Origin: Candidatus Gottesmanbacteria bacterium
GTDB lineage: Bacteria > Patescibacteriota > Microgenomatia > UBA10105 > UBA927
Assembly: GCA_016199185.1 (NCBI GenBank)
Contig: JACQHE010000009.1
Span: 1-11,785, forward strand
Reading direction: 5' to 3'
DNA: 11,785 nucleotides
Below the pieces are notes generated by a model. The model did no database searches, was not told the origin of the DNA, and worked only from the letters and a program-made list of their open reading frames with translations. The translations under genes and the position numbers were made by a program. Shown here piece by piece: positions 1 to 6,423 of this stretch; within the stretch, counting starts at the first letter, position 1, and each line of letters starts with the position of its first letter.

Positions 1-1996
1 CGACAATCGCCGGCCGGACGCCGGTCGTAAAATAACCTACGCCTTTTGTGTTGTCTGACGACTGAAGACTGACGACTGACGACTCTATTTCATACAGTTT
101 CCATGTTTTTGCTTCTTTGATACGCCTCCAGAAGAGTTGAGGTTTTTGTGATGGCGGAGCGGCCACGTAGCGGATTCCGAAGAGATCATAATCTTTCGCC
201 TGATCTTCGCTGAAATACTGCTCCACGTCGGAGTTAGGCGACCAGGTCTCGGGAAGCCACAAGACCGTCGGGATGCCGTAGGTCGAGAGATTCATGTAGT
301 ACGGGGTCTCGGCCACGCGAAAGTCTTTGCCCCACCAGCCCCCGCGTCCTGCAAACACGCGTCCGGGCGCATCGCCCTGAGCTTGCCGAAGGGCGGCAAA
401 GAGCTCCTCTTCATCAGCTTTCACTTTTGCATGATTTTCATTGGCTTGTTTGATAAGCGTGTCGTTATATGTGGCGTAGGAGATGGTCTGTCTGTAGATC
501 GGTATTCCTATAACAATTATAATGGTTATAATCGTTATAATTTTTATAGGAAATCGCGAGTGAAACTTTGCGTAAAGCCACTCTATTCCGATCGGCGCCA
601 GAAACAGCCCCGCCGCGTGGACGCCCACGATGAAGCGGGACAGGTGAAACTCTTTCATCCCCGGGATGAGGTCGACCAGCGGCCCCCAGGTCGTCCGCCC
701 GAAGTAGAGAAGGAGGAAGAAGAGGAATAAAAGCGCAAAAGCGAAGTATGAATTATGAATTATGAATAATGAATCAGATGTACGCTGATTATTTTTGTTG
801 TCTTTCCTTAATTCATAATTCCTAATTCCTAATTCGATTCCCTTCGGCCATGCCGCCCCGATAAGCCCCACAATCACCAAGACCGTCATCCACGGGGTCC
901 GTCCCCAGTCAAACAGGTCGCCGTTTAAGAGCCGTACGATGGTTTCCCTTGCCCCGTAACTGTTAAACTTCCACGGCGGATCCCAGAAGGAGATGTTGTG
1001 GTAATTATCGTTTAAGAATATTGGGATGATCCAGTAGGAGAGGAAAAAGATGACGGTACCGGCAAGGAGGAGAAATTTAATAACGGTTTGTTTCGTGAGT
1101 CTGGCGATAGCTAAGGGAACCAAAGAGAGCATAGCGATAATCCCCAATCCCAAGTGCCCCATGGCAGTTGCGGTGAGAAAGATTGCCGCAGGGGCTAAAT
1201 CCGAAATCCGAATATCGAAATTCGAAACGGATGCTGGAGTCGCTTCGCTCCCCAGCATGACGTCATTCTGGCAAGAGAGTCTTCGAGCGCGTCCATAGAC
1301 GTCATTCTGGCAAGAGAGTCTTCGAGCGCGTCCAGAATCTTCATGTGTTTCGTGCTTCGAATTTTCTGCGAAATAGCGGAAGCTATAAGCGATCCCCAAG
1401 GGCAGCCAGATCATGGCAAACAGTTGGCTGGACAGGCCGTATCCCCGCCAGAGGAAGCTGGGGGGATCCAATCCGTAGAGCCCGTCTGTCGAAATGTGGC
1501 TAGCCAGAAGTGCTCCGATGCCGGCAGCAAGCCATGGGAGTTTGACGACGCGCAGCGCCAAAAAAACGGACAACGGAAATAGACTCAAAAGAAGATAGAT
1601 GATCCAGTGGTAGTGTTGGAACAAGCTCATCTGACTCATTTGACCCATGAGACTCATGAGTCCCTGCACCATCCGCCACGAACCGACAATCAATATCTGT
1701 GGTACGTGGCCATAATAGAACGGCAAATTGTATCCCTCGGCCCAATTGGGCACCCAGTGGTCAACGAGAAATGACAAATGACAAATGACAAATGACAAAT
1801 TCTTTGGACAATTTTTGTTTGCAAAATCCCATATCTGGTTTGTTCTATCAACCAGAGCAAACTGGAATGCGTTGTCGTTTGGGTCAATCGTTGCCTGCGG
1901 CTCCAGGCGATAGAGCCAGAGGTTGAAGCCGATGGCAAAAACAAGCATCCCGATGGCAACTATTTTTTCAAAATGTTTCATGCGCATAGTCATCAT
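1..1996 (-). CDS. Gene A: large multi-pass membrane protein, partial (PTPS-related / GT-C-like)
   Basis: One frame is open without a stop from 1996 to the left edge, so at least 665 residues are seen and the C-terminus is missing. An N-terminal helix (about residues 9-28) is followed by many hydrophobic segments and then a long extracytoplasmic C-terminal part from about residue 500. The stretch LYGLDPPSFLWRGYG (about residues 175-190) and overall layout resemble membrane proteins annotated as 6-pyruvoyl-tetrahydropterin-synthase-related, a GT-C-like family. This is by eye only and no catalytic motif is identified. In-frame starts lie at 1996, 1993, 1987 and 1981. The first two fall inside a repeat element, so 1981 (MKHFEKIVAIG) may be the ancestral start; none has a clear ribosome binding site. 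The gene carries seven repeat insertions, some encoding odd peptides such as GRARRLSCQNDV twice. It is last of the leftward string D-C-B-A in this window. Confidence 0.8.
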   Translation of the reverse strand, partial: MMTMRMKHFEKIVAIGMLVFAIGFNLWLYRLEPQATIDPNDNAFQFALVDRTNQIWDFANKNCPKNLSFVICHLSFLVDHWVPNWAEGYNLPFYYGHVPQILIVGSWRMVQGLMSLMGQMSQMSLFQHYHWIIYLLLSLFPLSVFLALRVVKLPWLAAGIGALLASHISTDGLYGLDPPSFLWRGYGLSSQLFAMIWLPLGIAYSFRYFAENSKHETHEDSGRARRLSCQNDVYGRARRLSCQNDVMLGSEATPASVSNFDIRISDLAPAAIFLTATAMGHLGLGIIAMLSLVPLAIARLTKQTVIKFLLLAGTVIFFLSYWIIPIFLNDNYHNISFWDPPWKFNSYGARETIVRLLNGDLFDWGRTPWMTVLVIVGLIGAAWPKGIELGIRNYELRKDNKNNQRTSDSLFIIHNSYFAFALLFLFFLLLYFGRTTWGPLVDLIPGMKEFHLSRFIVGVHAAGLFLAPIGIEWLYAKFHSRFPIKIITIITIIIVIGIPIYRQTISYATYNDTLIKQANENHAKVKADEEELFAALRQAQGDAPGRVFAGRGGWWGKDFRVAETPYYMNLSTYGIPTVLWLPETWSPNSDVEQYFSEDQAKDYDLFGIRYVAAPPSQKPQLFWRRIKEAKTWKLYEIESSVVSLQSSDNTKGVGYFTTGVRPAIV
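56..83. repeat. Four-unit heptad array, TGACGAC
   Basis: Four 7-bp units in a row, the second being TGAAGAC. Lies in gene A (residues 639-647, read as SSVVSLQSS). The same unit, also four times and also preceded by TTTTGTGTT, occurs in gene C. Confidence 0.9.
374..394. repeat. Short palindromic interspersed repeat in gene A
   Basis: GCCCT and AGGGC arms around GAGCTTGCCGA. On the coding strand it encodes ALRQAQGD, a peptide recurrently produced by a dispersed bacterial palindrome of this type. The reading frame is unbroken. Confidence 0.55.
512..547. repeat. Four-unit nonamer array, AT-rich (AATNNTTAT)
   Basis: Units AACAATTAT, AATGGTTAT, AATCGTTAT and AATTTTTAT, flanked by CCTAT and ATAGG, which are mutual inverse complements. 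In gene A it encodes IKIITIITIIIVIG, part of a hydrophobic segment. Gene G carries a related array at 9962-9997. Confidence 0.85.
746..835. repeat. Paired heptad-array element, copy 1 (gene A)
   Basis: Left arm 746-773 is four heptads of TTATGAA type; right arm 808-835 is four heptads of ATAATTC/CTAATTC type, the inverse complement. The loop is 34 nt. The 90-bp element is in-frame (residues 388-417, starting ELGIRNYELRK). It has the same design and orientation as the elements at 2770 and 5393. Confidence 0.88.
1199..1368. repeat. Composite repeat block: heptad arms around palindromes and a 39-bp duplication
   Basis: Left arm 1199-1226 is four heptads (ATCCGAA twice, TATCGAA, ATTCGAA). Right arm about 1341-1368 is a degraded inverse counterpart containing CTTCGAA. 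Between them lie a hairpin with ATGCTGG and CCAGCAT arms (1231-1258), a 37-nt sequence repeated at 1259-1295 and 1298-1334 (period 39), and ATTCTGG/CCAGAAT arms (1304-1338). All of it is in frame within gene A, residues 210-266. Confidence 0.85.
1626..1661. repeat. Four-unit nonamer array, CTCATNTGA type
   Basis: Units CTCATCTGA, CTCATTTGA, CCCATGAGA and CTCATGAGT. Encodes LMSLMGQMSQMS in gene A (residues 113-124). Confidence 0.8.
1770..1797. repeat. Four-unit heptad array, AATGACA
   Basis: Four perfect units plus AAT. In gene A (residues 67-76) it reads LSFVICHLSF on the coding strand. Confidence 0.92.
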
Positions 1997-2079
1997 GAGG
2001 GCGCGAGCCCGAAGGATCTAGGCACGAAGTGCCGCGTATGGGTTCGCTTCGCTAGATTCCTCGCTTCGCTCGGAATGAC
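1989..2079. repeat. GTCAT-bounded palindromic element filling the A-B gap
   Basis: Bounded by GTCAT (1989-1993) and ATGAC (2075-2079). Inside are GAGGGCGCGAGCCC, a GGCAC-GAA-GTGCC hairpin (2021-2033), and GATTCC/GGAATGAC arms around TCGCTTCGCTC. It occupies nearly the whole gap between genes B and A and supplies the first two in-frame ATG codons of A. Confidence 0.75.
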
Positions 2080-2089
2080 ACGAGCGTAG

Positions 2090-4003
2090 TTACGGCCACA
2101 ATGTTGGATTCAACCAATCAACGTGATCATCATCTTTTCCATCTCCTGCATCCGTAGTGATAAGCCCCAATTTTCTGATTCCGGTGACGTCCACCTCGGT
2201 GTGGCGGGGATTGTCGTAGCGGCCCATTTTATCCGAGCGAAACAGCAGCCGGTCGTCGCCGTAGATTTCAAACACTGCTGATCCTTTCCCCCCGGCTTCG
2301 GTATCAATGCCATAGTCCGTAGTAAATTTTTTGAAGTGTCCGCCGATGTCGTAGGTGATGAAGCTTGGGGAGTGGGTGCCGATGCCTTGCCGATAAAAGG
2401 CGTACTGCACCGAGAGGAACGACTGTTTGGGAAAGCCTAAAAACGCATTGACGGGCATATTGATCGTCCGTTTGCCGTAGCCCTGCTCGGAGACGTAGGG
2501 CGTGAGACGGGTGAGCGATACGGGTTTTTTCAAAACCAACGGCAGATTCCCAAAAAAAAGTAATGTAATTGGAACCACGGACGTGATGACAAATACAATT
2601 CTTTTTGTATGCTTGATGAGATAGACCAGGAAGACGACAAACAGGACTATAAGGACGATGGCGGTCGTGATGGTGAAAAAGGGTTGGGTGAGGTTTGATA
2701 AGCCCGGGATGCCGTTGTTTGGGTAATTGACGACGAGGGCGGTGTGGAGGTTGTAGAAATAAGAGACAGAGAATAAAGAATAAAGAATTACGAATAAAGG
2801 GAAGCACTGTAATGGTTTTTTCCTTAATTCTTGATTCTTAATTCCTAATTCTTGTATGAAAAATGGCGCCCACAATAACAAAAACACGGACAGTGGGAAA
2901 GCATACCGGTCGTGGGACTGGGTTTGAAACAGGAAAAACGCCCCGTTGACCAGGATGAGGGATTCGAAAAAAGGCCGCAAGGTACTACCTTGCGAGTTCG
3001 CAAGGTAGTACCTTGCGAAGCTCTGCCGCAGTATCGCAAACAAGTAGACACTCGAAAACAGCACGAGCCCCACGGTCTTTGCATTCATGAGCCCCACCGC
3101 CAGAAACTTATCACTGACGGCCATGCCCTTGGCTCCGCTTACGATCCACCAGAGGTTGTAGGCATTAAGACTCATGAGCGGGAAGTAGTCGTAGTTTTCC
3201 GTGAGGCTTGCAATCACGGCTCCCATGTTTCGCGAAAGGAAAAATTCGATATTGAGGCCGAAAAATGCGATAGTCGAACCGGCGATCGCGCGCACCAATC
3301 CCTGGTACCCCAACGTTTGCCAGATAAAAAGGAAGAAGACAGGCCCGTAGATCATGTTTTGGAGCTTGGTCATGACGCCAACCATGTAGATAATGCCCGC
3401 AAGAAGCGGCATTTTTTTGAGAGTTGCGACCAGTGCCACAAGAAAAATAAACAGTCCCACACTGTCTACCTGCCCCCACCAGGCTCCGTCTATTAAAGAG
3501 ATGGGGGAGAGGAGATAGACAAGAGCGAGGAGGAAGCTCGCGTGAGAAGTGAGAAGTGAGAAGTGAGAAGCTGGATGTTGAAGTGAGACGTGAGATTTGA
3601 TTGAATCCAATTTCCCATATCCCATTTCATTATCTAGCTTCCCATTTCCAACTTCCCACTTCTTATGTTGTACAAACCATACGATCACCCCTGCTATTCC
3701 AAAATCCGCAAGAATCGGAAACATTTTGGAGATGGCCAGAAACAGGAGATTCGTGTTCGTCCAAAACTGGTTGAAGTTATGGGGATCAGCGAAGAGCTTG
3801 TATATCCACACCATGACGCCCAGCACGTACATGAATGGGGTCGGGTAGTTGCTGTTACTCACCTTCAAGCCTTCGATGATGCCTTTATCCATGACCGCCA
3901 GTCCCCACGCCTTCCAAAACGAAATATCCGCCTCAAAGCCAGGGGAAGGGATCAAAGCAAGACGAAGGAAAAGTGCGATTGAAAATCCCAATATCCAATA
4001 CAT
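2090..4003 (-). CDS. Gene B: GT-C glycosyltransferase with C-terminal NPCBM-like carbohydrate-binding domain
   Basis: 637 residues with about 13 hydrophobic segments up to residue 486. The first outside loop has FEADISFW (23-30), whose Asp26 is a candidate GT-C catalytic base. WWGQVDS (175-181) followed by KKMPLLAG and TKLQN, and later HDRYAFP (364-370), are typical of integral-membrane mannosyltransferase-like GT-C proteins (GT39/GT87/Alg6-like). Residues about 515-637 match the NPCBM pattern: FITYDIGG, FTTDYGIDTEAGGKGSAVFEI, VDVTG, and TTDAGDGKDDDHVDW near the end. The enzyme probably moves a sugar from a lipid-phosphate donor outside the membrane, with the terminal domain holding glycan; this is inferred and the acceptor is unknown. 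Three repeat insertions lie in its loops (residues 113-154, 330-343 and 385-412). Start ATG 4003 is 21 nt after the stop of C, with no Shine-Dalgarno but TACAAT 6 nt upstream. Confidence 0.85.
   Translation of the reverse strand: MYWILGFSIALFLRLALIPSPGFEADISFWKAWGLAVMDKGIIEGLKVSNSNYPTPFMYVLGVMVWIYKLFADPHNFNQFWTNTNLLFLAISKMFPILADFGIAGVIVWFVQHKKWEVGNGKLDNEMGYGKLDSIKSHVSLQHPASHFSLLTSHASFLLALVYLLSPISLIDGAWWGQVDSVGLFIFLVALVATLKKMPLLAGIIYMVGVMTKLQNMIYGPVFFLFIWQTLGYQGLVRAIAGSTIAFFGLNIEFFLSRNMGAVIASLTENYDYFPLMSLNAYNLWWIVSGAKGMAVSDKFLAVGLMNAKTVGLVLFSSVYLFAILRQSFARYYLANSQGSTLRPFFESLILVNGAFFLFQTQSHDRYAFPLSVFLLLWAPFFIQELGIKNQELRKKPLQCFPLFVILYSLFSVSYFYNLHTALVVNYPNNGIPGLSNLTQPFFTITTAIVLIVLFVVFLVYLIKHTKRIVFVITSVVPITLLFFGNLPLVLKKPVSLTRLTPYVSEQGYGKRTINMPVNAFLGFPKQSFLSVQYAFYRQGIGTHSPSFITYDIGGHFKKFTTDYGIDTEAGGKGSAVFEIYGDDRLLFRSDKMGRYDNPRHTEVDVTGIRKLGLITTDAGDGKDDDHVDWLNPTLWP
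2770..2851. repeat. Paired heptad-array element, copy 2 (gene B)
   Basis: Left arm 2770-2797 is four heptads (AGAATAA twice, AGAATTA, CGAATAA). Right arm 2824-2851 is four heptads (TTAATTC, TTGATTC, TTAATTC, CTAATTC). The loop is 26 nt. Coding strand begins ELGIKNQELRKK (residue 385 on). Confidence 0.88.
2976..3017. repeat. Double palindrome: perfect 19-bp inverted repeat, each arm itself palindromic
   Basis: CGCAAGGTACTACCTTGCG (2976-2994), loop AGTT, then its exact inverse complement (2999-3017). Each arm is CGCAAGGTA, one base, then the inverse complement, so the 9-mer occurs four times in alternating orientation. It is 42 nt (14 codons) in frame in gene B. Confidence 0.95.
3542..3665. 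repeat. Long paired heptad-array element, partly degenerate (gene B)
   Basis: Left side begins with four perfect GTGAGAA units (3542-3569) and trails into degenerate ones. The right side (3611-3665) has TTTCCCA, TATCCCA, TTCCCAT and CTTCTTA-like heptads, roughly inverse complementary. In frame; encodes KKWEVGNGKLDNEMGYGKLD and then a Ser/His-rich stretch between two membrane segments. Confidence 0.82.
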
Positions 4004-4009
4004 GAAACT

Positions 4010-4015
4010 ATTGTA
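4010..4015 (-). promoter_or_regulatory. Possible -10 hexamer TACAAT just before gene B
   Basis: TACAAT lies 6 nt before ATG 4003 with no Shine-Dalgarno between, as in a leaderless transcript. A weak TTGGGA lies 16 nt further upstream. It could equally be chance, since B is only 21 nt after C. Confidence 0.3.
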
Positions 4016-4024
4016 GCAGAGGAT

Positions 4025-4711
4025 TTACTTTTCCCAAGTAACGGAATCGACGACCCTGTCAAACACTCCTGCTTCAAGCATCTTACCACTCATCCAGATG
4101 ACCAGCTCCGGGCGATTGGGGACTTCAAAAAATACGTGGTCAAACGGGGACGTGCCGCTGGCATCTATATATTTTGCGCGATACCCCTTCAACCCCTTGC
4201 TGTTGGTAAACTCACTGATGTCGCTGACTCCCTTCCAGTTGTACTCTTTCCACCAGTCAAAGACATACTCTTTTTTCGATTTTTTTGGATCTTTGAGCGT
4301 TTCTATCCGTAAGAGCAGATTTTCCTGCGGATTGGTGTCGCCCCAAAAAATCGTCACGGCATCAAACGGGTCATCGGGAAACACGCCCAGAGATAACGAA
4401 GAAGGGTAGAGGAAGCTGTAGGGGTACTTCTTCCCCGTCTGGGTGGTCCACGTCGCATCCGCCGACACCGGTATTTTTTCGTTTTTTGTGTTACTGACGA
4501 CTGACGACTGACGACTGACGACTGTTGGGCTCGGCCCCAAATAGGTAATGCCTCCCGGCAGCACAATACTCCCTCCCCGCGGCCGGCTATAGAGATAGGC
4601 GAGTATGACTATTCCCAGGAGGACAAAAAAAGCCGTCCCGACAGCCGGAAGCGCTTTTTTGATGTCATCATTCATACACACTAACCTATCATTGATGCTC
4701 CTTTGGGTCAA
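4025..4711 (-). CDS. Gene C: small membrane-anchored extracytoplasmic protein (PsbP-like fold possible)
   Basis: 228 residues if TTG 4711 is the start, 216 if ATG 4675 is. A short charged N-terminus precedes one membrane helix (about 24-41), a Pro/Gly linker, and a soluble domain from about 85 to the end, presumably outside the cell. The domain begins KKYPYSFLYPSS and contains VTIFWGD, YVFDWWKEYNW, GLKGYRAKYIDASG and ends DSVTWEK. This resembles PsbP-related domain proteins common in Patescibacteria, but I cannot confirm the fold and give no function. The TTG start has GGGAGG exactly 7 nt upstream, the best ribosome binding site in the window. ATG 4675 is the alternative and gives a more usual N-terminus (MNDDIKKAL). 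A four-unit TGACGAC array encodes the linker at residues 64-73. Cotranscription with D and B is likely (gaps of 65 and 21 nt). Confidence 0.75.
   Translation of the reverse strand: MTQRSINDRLVCMNDDIKKALPAVGTAFFVLLGIVILAYLYSRPRGGSIVLPGGITYLGPSPTVVSRQSSVVSNTKNEKIPVSADATWTTQTGKKYPYSFLYPSSLSLGVFPDDPFDAVTIFWGDTNPQENLLLRIETLKDPKKSKKEYVFDWWKEYNWKGVSDISEFTNSKGLKGYRAKYIDASGTSPFDHVFFEVPNRPELVIWMSGKMLEAGVFDRVVDSVTWEK
4495..4522. repeat. Four-unit heptad array, TGACGAC (gene C linker)
   Basis: Four perfect units, preceded by TTTTTTGTGTTAC. Encodes VVSRQSSVVS between the membrane anchor and the soluble domain of C. Sister of the array at 56-83. Confidence 0.93.
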
Positions 4712-4718
4712 GCTTTTT

Positions 4719-4724
4719 CCTCCC
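4719..4724 (-). promoter_or_regulatory. Ribosome binding site for gene C (TTG start)
   Basis: GGGAGG on the minus strand, 7 nt before TTG 4711, in frame with C. A TATAGT hexamer lies just upstream (4729-4734) and may be a -10 box; no convincing -35 is seen. Confidence 0.5.
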
Positions 4725-4776
4725 GTTTACTATAACGGCGGTGTACGTACTCCCTGAATATAGAATATTTAGTGTT

Positions 4777-6423
4777 TTATCGGGAGAGGAGTAGGCGATA
4801 GCCGGTAACCCTCGGCGTTGCGCTGAAGCGGTGGGGACCGGCTGTGAGAAACGCAGTCTGGTTGTTATTCATAGTCCGGCCGTCGATGGTGACCGATTCG
4901 CTTTCCGGTTCAATGGCGAAGGCGTAGGTTTCCGCTGTGACGATCGTGAAAGTATTGGTCGAGCGGCCGGATGCCGGCTGGTTGTTGAGGTTGTACTGCA
5001 CGCACGCGCCTGCCACGCAGCGGAACGTTTGCCCCAGAGAATATATTTTGTAGTACTTCGTCGGTAGATAATGAGTCAGGAGAAATGTTTTATCCGGCTC
5101 CGGGCTCTGCCAGAAGACAAAGCCCACGCGGTCCATGACGAGAAACTTAGTTTGTCGCCGCGTGAGCGACTCGCGAAGGGCGGGTGGGGGATGAGCGAGC
5201 TTGTTTGCAAACTCTCCATACGGATGGCAGCAGATAAAATACCCATCCGGCCGGAACACGTACGAGCCGACCATGTCATAGATCGTCTCGTTTGGCTTCG
5301 TGACGGCCAGCACATCACGGATGACCTGGAGTTGCTCGGCATTTTCGGCTCCCGGGGCCACACGCTCCCGGTACTGGAGGAAGAAAGAAGAGGAAGTAAG
5401 AATAAGGAATAAAGAATGAAGGAAAAAAACGGATAGAGTTGTCCCTTTATTCTTAATTCTTAATTCATAATTCTTCATACCGAGGGCATACCCCGCGAGC
5501 ACGCTTGCGGCCACCGAAAGCGGCAAAAAGTACTGCACATAGGGCACCGGGAAGAGGAAGACGAACAGGATATTTCCGGCAATAAACAATGCCCAGAAGA
5601 TGCCCATTGACTCACGTTTTTTGAGCAGGATCCACAGTCCCGTAGTCCCCGCGATCCAGATAGCAGTATTGACTGCCCACGGTAAACTTACGCCGCCCTT
5701 TGTCACGTAGATGAGCGGATAGGGAGTCAGAAGCAGAAGCGGCGAAAACGAGATCTTGCCCCCGGTGACGGCAAAACTATCCTTCGTGATGCTTGTGAGA
5801 AACTGCCCGATGAGGTTGTTTACCCGGAGATATCCAAGGAATAGGATGCCAATGAACACCACTCCGGCAAGGAATTTTTTCAAGGTCTCACCCTGCTTGG
5901 CAGGGTGAGACCTTAGGAAAACGAGCGCAGGCAGTGCAAAGATTATTTTGGGAAGCATAAGCACGCTTGCCCCGAACAGTACGCCGGAAAGGAAGGAATT
6001 TTTTACCATCATACTTGCGAAATACAGGAGGAGCATCACCATGTCCGGCCGGACGTCAATGGTTTTATCGAGGGTCAAGGGGAACGTAAGGAAGATAAGG
6101 ACGGCCATGAGCGATCCCTTCGAGAGTCGGTACACGATGGCAGCGTTGAGCCCATAGACCATAAACAGAAATAAACGGCTTGCGATCAGCACATTCGTCG
6201 AGTCTCCGATGATCGTATGAAAGAGAGAAAGGATCCAGGAGAATCCCGGTGTGAGGTAATAAAAGAAGTCTTTGTACGGTAGCTGTCCCTTTGCGATCAG
6301 CCACGCCCAGTGGAGGTGAGCAAACTCATCCGGGTCAAAAAAGCGCGTGAGAGCAAGATGGAGCCGCAAACCTATTGCTATCGAAAGCGAGAGTATATAG
6401 AGTACACTCATCGTATGATGCAT
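4777..6423 (-). CDS. Gene D: GT39/PMT_2-like membrane glycosyltransferase (GT-C)
   Basis: 548 residues from ATG 6423. The first extracytoplasmic loop has DPDEFAHLHWAW followed by GQLPYKDFFYYLTPGFSW, the usual PMT_2/ArnT-like signature. Asp30, Asp32 and Glu33 are the candidate catalytic and metal-binding acids. About eleven hydrophobic segments follow, then an extracytoplasmic C-terminal part that ends in a small Thr-rich beta-type region (about 481-548) of unknown role. The likely activity is transfer of a sugar from a polyprenyl-phosphate donor to a protein or glycan acceptor outside the membrane; donor and acceptor are not readable. The frame is open back to 6450. I chose 6423 because GGAGGTGA lies 10 nt upstream; ATG 6411 (MSVLYILSL) is a good alternative. 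It is divergent from E, with starts 3 bp apart or overlapping. Two repeat insertions are present: a 15-bp-arm hairpin (171-181) and a paired heptad element (318-344). Confidence 0.88.
   Translation of the reverse strand: MHHTMSVLYILSLSIAIGLRLHLALTRFFDPDEFAHLHWAWLIAKGQLPYKDFFYYLTPGFSWILSLFHTIIGDSTNVLIASRLFLFMVYGLNAAIVYRLSKGSLMAVLIFLTFPLTLDKTIDVRPDMVMLLLYFASMMVKNSFLSGVLFGASVLMLPKIIFALPALVFLRSHPAKQGETLKKFLAGVVFIGILFLGYLRVNNLIGQFLTSITKDSFAVTGGKISFSPLLLLTPYPLIYVTKGGVSLPWAVNTAIWIAGTTGLWILLKKRESMGIFWALFIAGNILFVFLFPVPYVQYFLPLSVAASVLAGYALGMKNYELRIKNKGTTLSVFFLHSLFLILTSSSFFLQYRERVAPGAENAEQLQVIRDVLAVTKPNETIYDMVGSYVFRPDGYFICCHPYGEFANKLAHPPPALRESLTRRQTKFLVMDRVGFVFWQSPEPDKTFLLTHYLPTKYYKIYSLGQTFRCVAGACVQYNLNNQPASGRSTNTFTIVTAETYAFAIEPESESVTIDGRTMNNNQTAFLTAGPHRFSATPRVTGYRLLLSR
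5393..5473. repeat. Paired heptad-array element, copy 3 (gene D)
   Basis: Left arm 5393-5420 is four heptads (GAAGTAA, GAATAAG, GAATAAA, GAATGAA). Right arm 5446-5473 is TTTATTC, TTAATTC twice, ATAATTC. The loop is 25 nt, total 81 bp (27 codons). Coding strand gives MKNYELRIKNKG, close to the ELGIRNYELRK of copy 1. Confidence 0.88.
5882..5914. repeat. Perfect hairpin, 15-bp arms, in gene D
   Basis: AAGGTCTCACCCTGC, loop TTG, then the exact inverse complement. 33 nt, 11 codons, in frame (RSHPAKQGETLKK region). Shares GGTCTCACCC with the palindrome at 8263. Confidence 0.93.

Noticed and set aside
383..730. Open frame on the plus strand opposite gene A (115 codons).
   Set aside because: The minus-strand frame of gene A is open throughout this region and makes coherent membrane-protein sequence on both sides; the plus-strand product ends in a poly-Glu run typical of antisense.
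1..1996. Possibility that gene A is broken into fragments, given the many repeats.
   Set aside because: Codon-by-codon reading shows one uninterrupted frame from 1996 to the window edge.
2912..3496. Long open frame on the plus strand opposite gene B (194 codons).
   Set aside because: It is antisense to a well-supported membrane protein, its product is low-complexity and unlike any family I know, and it has no ribosome binding site.
3542..3665. CRISPR array.
   Set aside because: Units are 7 bp with no spacers and lie in an open coding frame; no cas gene is present.
4741..4776. Terminator between D and C.
   Set aside because: No GC stem followed by a T run; only the short palindrome GTACGTAC is present.
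5155..5205. Gene D segment HPPPALRESLTRR as another repeat insertion.
   Set aside because: No internal repeat or palindrome of note, and a proline-rich loop followed by TKFLVMDR is plausible native sequence.
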